From NCBI GenBank assembly GCA_024704765.1, contig JAKMXF010000296.1, positions 195,307 to 259,306 of the forward strand: 64,000 bases of DNA, written 5' to 3'. The notes under the pieces were generated by a model that had not been told where the DNA came from, ran no database searches, and saw only the letters and a list, made by a program, of their open reading frames with translations. Positions within the stretch are counted from its first letter, which is position 1. Every line of letters begins with the position of its first letter. The position numbers were made by a program, and so were the translations under genes. Source of the stretch: Oopsacas minuta. Its lineage: Eukaryota > Porifera > Hexactinellida > Lyssacinosida > Leucopsacidae. This document shows, piece after piece, positions 59,086 through 64,000 of this stretch.

Positions 59086-59702
59086 TTCGTACTTTATCTT
59101 ATTATATTCATAATCAGCGCAAATTTCGGCATCGTTTGTGTAGTCACTTGACTATATTTGTGGAGATTATTTCCCTAGCAACGCAGGAATGTCCCAGTCA
59201 ATTCTTAAATTTCGTCCTAATCGCATCTAGTGACCACTCTTTAGAAGCCGCTAGGCTAGTTGAGTCTATTTACACACATCGCAACCTTCCATTTCGTGAT
59301 TCTTGTCTATGTTCCAACTTTATATCTTGTATACGGAGTAGATAAAATATATTAGGGCAGGTATCTAAATACATCGTGGGATTTGTCATTAAAGCATGCA
59401 AATTGGCACATTCATACATCATGATCTAGAAATAAGTTTTAGTTATGGAGCCATTCTCAAATCACCGTATATCAACCTTGCGGGCATTTTCATGTGCTAC
59501 TTTTGGACATATTTTGATATTCAAAATGACCATAACTTCTATGATATATATCTAATCCCATTTAAATATCGATGTTCGTAATCAGAGCAAATTTCCACGT
59601 CCTGTAAGTGACCACTCGAGTATATTTGGGAGTATGTTTTCCTATCTTCACAGGAATGTCTCTGAAATATAACAACATTCCATTCTATAATATATCCTGA
59701 CA
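59086..59702. repeat. Tandem-like repeat pair, unit about 470 bp
   Basis: 59112-59275 (AATCAGCGCAAATTTCGGCA through GCCGCTAGGCTAGTTGAGTC) is echoed at 59580-59740 (AATCAGAGCAAATTTCCACG through GACGCTGCTTGGCTAGCTGA). A related fragment is at 32110-32225. Unclassified. Confidence 0.55.
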
Positions 59703-59709
59703 TCTCGTT

Positions 59710-59900
59710 CGACGCTGCTTGGCTAGCTGAGCCCAGTTTATAGAAACCGATCTTCTAGATTATTTTTGAACTAGATTTTATGAGATTATGCCCAGCGGCC
59801 AATGTTCTTATAAGCTCTTCAAATACTTCATATAGATACATATGATAATTTAGATGGTCGATTGGAGGAAAACTAGACTCAGCTAACCTAGCGGCGTCGC
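59710..59900. mobile_element. Small MITE with CGACGC-type termini
   Basis: CGACGCTGCTTGGCTAGCTG (left) and CAGCTAACCTAGCGGCGTCG (right) are inverted repeats of about 32 bp including ACTAGACT/AGCCCAGT. The same terminus type bounds the 20963-21912 element (TTCGACGCCTCTGGTTAGAT). Confidence 0.65.
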
Positions 59901-60376
59901 AAAAAAGAGTCACCCTATGGGGTTAGTACGAAAATTAGGGAATGGGATGTTATCACATTCAGTGAACATTCCTGCATTACTCTTACGTTGCTATGTAAAA
60001 AGTATAGTCAACTATCACTCAATCAACGCAGAAAATTCCACTGATTACGAATATCGAATGACAAAATAGTTGAATTCTGTACATGTTATATTTCACGTAC
60101 GAGCTCTAAGATCCCGGGATAGTAGGGATAGCAAAGAATACATGAAGCATATAGTTACACACTTTGGGTGATAAATTAGGGAGGTTACCAAAACGGTACG
60201 TCACGTATTTAGGGCATCTACATTTTCCGAGACTGTAACGTCACGTCACTCCAGGGCCCGGAAATAATGGACGTCCCTAAATCTGTGGTGATGGATGTGA
60301 AAATAAATATAATCTAAGCCATTCGTAAAGTGAACAGACAACTTAGCTAGAATTATAAAAAGTAAGAAATCCTCAC
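59901..60376. other. Intron sequence next to the importin donor
   Basis: Non-coding. The open frame from the first exon continues to 60246 only by read-through of the intron. Nothing else recognised. Confidence 0.5.
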
Positions 60377-60845
60377 CTAGGGCCTCAAGAGATGCCTCTT
60401 TCAAATTCTCACTATGAGAATTAACAGTGATGAAACCAAGTAAAGAATTTATTAGTTCGGGCCATTGACCTTCGGGTAATTCTGCACAACCAATAGCTGC
60501 AATAACTTGAGCAGCAGAAGAAGGACGAAATTGTTCTGTACCAAGTGTCTGCAAAATATTAGATTTAACTTGTACTCGGACATGCTCCTCGGCAGCAAGC
60601 CACCTTTGTCGAAACTCGAATCGCAGAGATTCATCCTTTGAAGTTAGATAATTCTTTAGTTGTAAACCTGCAGCCATTCTAACTATGCCACTTTTCGTCT
60701 GATCGACTAATTCTTTAGAAAGCTCCAGCAAGAATAGTGAAAGGTTCTTAGCAGCAGCATCTTCAAGGTATCTTTGAGCATTTTGGAGCTGATTTTTATC
60801 ATTAGAAATAGTAGCCTCAAGGATAGTGGAGAGAGAAACATCCAT
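60377..60845 (-). CDS. KPNB1: Importin subunit beta-1, first coding exon
   Basis: This exon encodes the N-terminal 156 residues of importin beta-1, the karyopherin that carries importin-alpha/NLS cargo through nuclear pores and releases it on binding RanGTP. The ATG at 60845 opens MDVSLSTILEATISNDKNQ. Motifs typical of animal importin beta follow: RMAAGLQLKNYLTSKD (about 57-72), QRWLAAEEHVR, LQTLGTEQFRPSSAAQV and AELPEGQWPELI. Residues of about 20-100 correspond to the importin-beta N-terminal (IBN_N) Ran-binding domain, followed by the first HEAT repeats. The frame runs on to 60246, but homology stops at ...LKEASLEALG, where CTAG is followed by a good donor (GTGAGG at 60376-60371). The last exon base is the first base of a Gly codon (phase 1), completed by the exon at 15661-15857. 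No disruption is visible, so this looks like the active gene. Drosophila calls the orthologue Fs(2)Ket. Confidence 0.95.
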
Positions 60846-61173
60846 TAATATATTATAGACAACAATATAAGAACAATAAATAGCTAGGAAAAGTCAGATT
60901 AAATAAGAGGCACCAAAGATAGCAATGCACAGATTTATCAAGTTAAGTTAATCACCAAAATTACTGATTAGCCACCAAAATTCATTAGGTGATGGCTAGG
61001 TTAAGCATAGAAATTTGAATTACAGTCAAATCACTTAATGGGAACACCTGTTAAGGAATAAAATAGTGAACACCCTACTATCATCTATTGAAACTTTCGA
61101 AATGAATTATCATAATATCTTATTCACCCATGATTATTTCAAAACAAAGCTTCTTGTATTTTTAAATAAATGG
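60846..61173 (-). promoter_or_regulatory. Importin beta-1 upstream region (5' UTR/promoter or 5' intron)
   Basis: The roughly 330 bp between the importin ATG and the apparent hAT terminus at 61174 must contain either the 5' UTR and core promoter or the acceptor of an upstream non-coding exon. No clear TATA or initiator could be singled out in this AT-rich sequence. The context just upstream of the ATG is AT-rich (TATATTA). Confidence 0.35.
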
Positions 61174-61384
61174 CACTAGGGTTTGCAATCCCGAACCAAA
61201 TTTTCTAATTCCGGGATTGTATATTATGCCCTAAATAATTTGCTTAAGTTAGCACATACTTTATGAAATTTATTTGAAAAGCTTTAATGAATAGACTAGA
61301 TGATTACTACAATAATGAAGAATAAATGAATGTAATAATATTAAGTGTATAATGAGTTATTGATAAGAGTTAGTGAATATTTAT

Positions 61385-61926
61385 TTAGGAGCGATTGTTT
61401 CTAATAAAACAAAGATTGTTCAGCGTTGTACCACCAAGTCTACTTCTGAATCTATTGCATAGGTATGCACAAGAGGAAAATACACGTTCTGCGTCGACAG
61501 AGGTTGGAGGAACTGTGAGTAGCATTTGGTAAATCATTTCCAAAAAATGCCCTCTCTTCCCAGTCTGTTCAGCTATAGTGATTTCATATTTTAGGATAGA
61601 TGACAATGATTTCTTTGGATTGGTTATCTGTTGACTGGGTACCTGTAGGATGCATCAATTGCTAGTTGGAGCTTCTTCGCTACTGGTAAATCACCTTGAT
61701 CTGAACTTTGTAATTAGGCACATTCACTTCATTTTCCTCCAACAGTTTTTCTTCGTCCTCCGCTTTCTGCATTAGTCTTGAAAGCAAGTCGTTGCAAAAT
61801 GTCGTTATTAAACATCTTTTTTCTAGTTGTGCTTGTGGATTGTGTAGGCATTGTAGAATTACAGATGCATCTGTATACCGCTCCTGGACAATGCGTTGAT
61901 TAATAGCTTTTGGGATTGCTTCATTA
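61385..61926 (-). pseudogene. hAT transposase relic, C-terminal part
   Basis: From the insertion point the frame reads NEAIPKAINQRIVQERYTDA, then VILQCLHNPQAQLEKR and LLSRLMQKAEDEEKLL, to a stop near 61678. In the following part (61606-61385) it reads GHFLEMIYQMLLTVPPTSVD then AERVFSSCAYLCNRFRSRLG and LNNLCFIRNNRS. This is the hAT C-terminal dimerisation domain (PPTS..AERVFS motif). At the maT insertion TA the frame joins directly to ...LLSSHSGL on the other side. Confidence 0.85.
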
Positions 61927-63238
61927 CAGGGTGGCTTTTAAGTTCTGTCCCATGCAAAAACTATTATTTATCAATATATATATATAGCTTGGTAATGATA
62001 TTTATTGCTCTAATTTATGATTCAGAGACAAAACATATTTCGCGAATTTTATTCAATATAGCCTCCCTCATTTTGTATTACACGTGTAATTCGATCTGGC
62101 AAGGCCTCAATAGCAGCACGGAGGGTTTTTTGGGGAATTTTATTCCACTCTTGGCAAAGTTTCCTCTTCAGTGACTTGATACTTGTGTGAGAGTTAACAC
62201 AAGCTTTCGTCTCGAGAATTGACCACACAGAATAATCCATGGGATTCAGGTCAGGACTGTAAGGAGGCCATTCTTCCTTGGTTATAAAACCAGGAAAATT
62301 GTCATGTAACCATGACTGGGTAACATTAGAAGTGTGTGCTGGCGCCCCGTCTTGCTGGAAAACAAATGAAGTACCTCCGAACATGTCTCGGCCTATATTC
62401 TTCAATACTGGCTCCAAAACCATTTCTCGATAATTAATTGAATTGATTTTTACCCCTTGTGGTACAAAAACCAATGGTGTCCGGCCCATTTTTGACACCC
62501 CTGCCCAAACCATCACCGACTTAGGGTTCTGTATTCGGCTAACATATCTGAACTTCTCGTCGACTTTGGAAGGAGATGATGCAAGTATACGATCATTTTG
62601 TACATTGGTTGCCTCCTGGATAGTGAATATTTTCTCATCTGAAAATAATATTTTTTCTAGATTTTCAACAGCGTACCGGCCCAACGCACCTTTGCATCTT
62701 GCAACCCTTTTTCCTTTACCAATTGAGAAAGGAAGTGTACCTTCTTACGCTTGAATGAACTCATCCCTAAATCCCTTTTCACAATTTTAGTTATTGCACA
62801 TCTTGATACTTTCAGATCTAGAGCCATTTTCCTTATGGAACGTCTAGGATTTCGGCAAATTCGCTGGGCGATGACTTTCCATAAGCTGGGGGTGGTTACT
62901 GAGCACGGACGGCCTGATCTCGCCCTATCTTCAACTTTTTCCAGTATCCTTGTATCGCCTAATAGTGCGGTATACAAATTTCCTTCTGTTTAGAGGGGGT
63001 TCAGGAGCTTCAAAATTTCCCTTGAAGGATGTCCTTTTGTAAATAATTCTACAATTGCCGACCTCTCACGTTCCATCACTAATAAAATTGAAATTTCTCT
63101 ACAATTGTACTCTGAAACTGTATATTTATGTTAAATACAGTATAATAAGGTAAACTAATAAGATATATCTAATAGCAAAGACTCAGCATGGAAAAATGAT
63201 TCTTATAAATCATGGGACAGAACTTAAAAGCCACCCTG
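61927..63238 (-). mobile_element. maT-like (D37D) element inside a hAT gene
   Basis: Ends CAGGGTGGCTTTTAAGTTCT and AGAACTTAAAAGCCACCCTG are identical inverted repeats over at least 20 bases. TA duplications lie at 61925-61926 and 63239-63240. Full-length relative of the 40872-42180 element. Confidence 0.94.
62049..63076 (-). pseudogene. maT-like transposase (DD37D), lightly damaged
   Basis: Starts at the ATG at 63076 with SAIVELFTKGHPSREILKLL. A TAA in the first HTH follows near 62992, then RARSGRPCSVTTPSLW, SIRKMALDLKVSRCAITKIV and SSFKRKKVHFLSQL. A one-base shift near 62675 leads into the catalytic half: ILFSDEKIFTIQEA, FVFQQDGAPAHTSNVTQSWL and YSPDLNPMDYSVWSIL. Second and third Asp are 37 residues apart (D37D). 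The protein ends GGYIE at 62049. Only two clear lesions are visible, which marks it as one of the youngest insertions in the window. Confidence 0.9.
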
Positions 63239-63240
63239 TA

Positions 63241-64000
63241 AGACCTGAATGGGAACTTAGTAACTCATCTAATAGAAATTTAATAATTACTTCTGCCGTA
63301 ATCAAGTTTGCGTCCCGCCTGCATAGTGCCTCTAGTGCAGCTTTGATTGGCCCCAGAGAGTGGATTATTCTTGAGATTTCCGTAATTTCATGATCGCTAA
63401 GATTTATCACTTCCTGAAGGTCCAACAATACTTTTTGAACAGGCAGCTTAATCTTGACTTTCGTTCAAACATATTCAATATGAACGCCACCTAGTCTTAC
63501 AATCGAGTGTCAAATTTAGACCATTTGGATAAATTTCCTTCACATAACGTTGTAATACATCATTTTTCAAAGGTGAGCGTTTAAAGATCTTGACAATTTA
63601 CGTATCTTATTCGTTAACTCAAGAATATCAAAGCGTAGACAATTCGTATTTCTTGAGCAACATCAGCTAGTACGATTAATCCATCAGTCTCATCATCTTC
63701 ATCCGCTATTTCTAAATCACTTTCTTCATCAGTTTCATTCGCACTTGAATAATAGGAAAGTTCTCCTGTGTTATGGGATTTAGAATAGAATACATTTTGA
63801 ATTACAAGTGGAAGATCATGTGCATAAAATAATTGCTGGAATAGTTGTATTATACGTCCGACTTTTCTCATCATGGCACAACCGTCTGTTGTTATAGCTA
63901 CAATATCAGATCCTAAATCCATTCCAAATTCATTGAGCTTCATTGATATCACTTCGGAACACTTTTCTGCCGAAAATCTACCTCTTATCCTGACCAATCC
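63241..64000 (-). pseudogene. hAT transposase relic, central part
   Basis: From the window edge the minus strand reads GRFSAEKCSEVISMKLNEFG then SDIVAITTDGCAMMRKVGRI, the conserved hAT catalytic TDGA.NM-type motif. An acidic stretch follows (ETDEESDLEIADEDDETDG). After frameshifts near 63620 come FKRSPLKNDVLQRYVKEIYP and LTLDCKTRWRS, the DCKTRWNS-type motif. Then EVINLSDHEITEISRIIHSL and EALCRRDANLITAEVIIKFL run to LLSSHSGL at the insertion point. The acidic linker and the order match many invertebrate hAT (hAT-5/Charlie-like) proteins. It is truncated by the window edge and frameshifted. Confidence 0.82.

Larger units (their letters stand above)
15858..60376 (-). other. Importin beta-1 intron 1 (about 44.5 kb, phase 1)
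   Basis: The intron is defined by the donor GTGAGG next to the first coding exon and the acceptor CATTAG next to the second. Its 44,519 bp contain at least eight transposase-bearing element copies, several MITEs, palindromic repeats and two unexplained plus-strand ORFs. The join restores the importin frame without any missing residue, so the intron is a well-supported inference, though no transcript was available. Confidence 0.9.
61174..64000 (-). mobile_element. hAT element, interrupted and running off the window
   Basis: A hAT-like terminus, CACTAGGGTTTGCAATCCCG, lies at 61174. A minus-strand hAT transposase relic extends from 61385 to the window edge and is split by a maT-like element at 61927-63238. 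The other terminus lies beyond 64000. No target duplication can be checked here. Confidence 0.7.

Noticed and set aside
60246-60376. Continuation of the importin first-exon frame
   Set aside because: Homology stops exactly at a GTGAGG donor, and the second exon restores the frame. The extra residues are intronic.

Overview
The window looks like nuclear DNA of an arthropod with a transposon-rich, AT-rich genome. A copepod of the sea-louse type would fit, but that is an inference from the importin sequence and the Tc1/mariner load; no marker names the species. There are no prokaryotic features. Coding is sparse, and the only cellular gene I can name with confidence is importin subunit beta-1 on the minus strand. 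Its first coding exon is at 60377-60845 and its second at 15661-15857. They are joined in frame by a phase-1 intron of about 44.5 kb. Intron 2 then runs from 15660 towards the window start, and I found no further exon.

Nearly everything else recognisable is mobile DNA at various stages of decay. Left part (1-15.6 kb, importin intron 2): a dispersed repeat called R1 here; a decayed D34E Tc1 element (1698-3029); a D34D mariner (3048-4350); two relics of a RAG1/Transib-type transposase (about 5.7-7.0 kb and 13.5-14.4 kb); and a DUF4371-type hAT relic split by a later Buster/ZBED-type hAT (7700-10182) that kept a perfect 8-bp target duplication.

Importin intron 1 (15.9-60.4 kb) holds a mariner (25031-26165), a DD37E element (35991-37012), a Tigger/pogo element with a long ORF (37513-39600), a D37D maT-like element (40872-42180), a nearly intact mariner (43055-44386), a second DD37E element (45115-46458), a Tigger remnant (49564-50279), an internally deleted mariner (50942-51904), several hAT-type MITEs, palindromic repeats, and a 3.7-kb structure with about 570-bp inverted arms (55345-59085). 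Two plus-strand ORFs in this intron may come from host genes: a 95-codon ORF with a centrosomin CM1-like motif (44612-44899) and a 125-codon ORF with weak globin-like features (34976-35353).

Right edge (61.2-64 kb): a hAT transposase relic, cut by a D37D maT-like element at 61927-63238, lies upstream of the importin start. It leaves only about 330 bp between the ATG and the apparent hAT terminus.

The most notable item is the pair of RAG1/Transib-type relics. Between them they keep recognisable counterparts of the first two catalytic acidic positions, a DGK motif, a CxxC zinc motif, an HxxxxH motif and the terminal ESxN glutamate. All assignments come from reading translations by eye. No database search was run.
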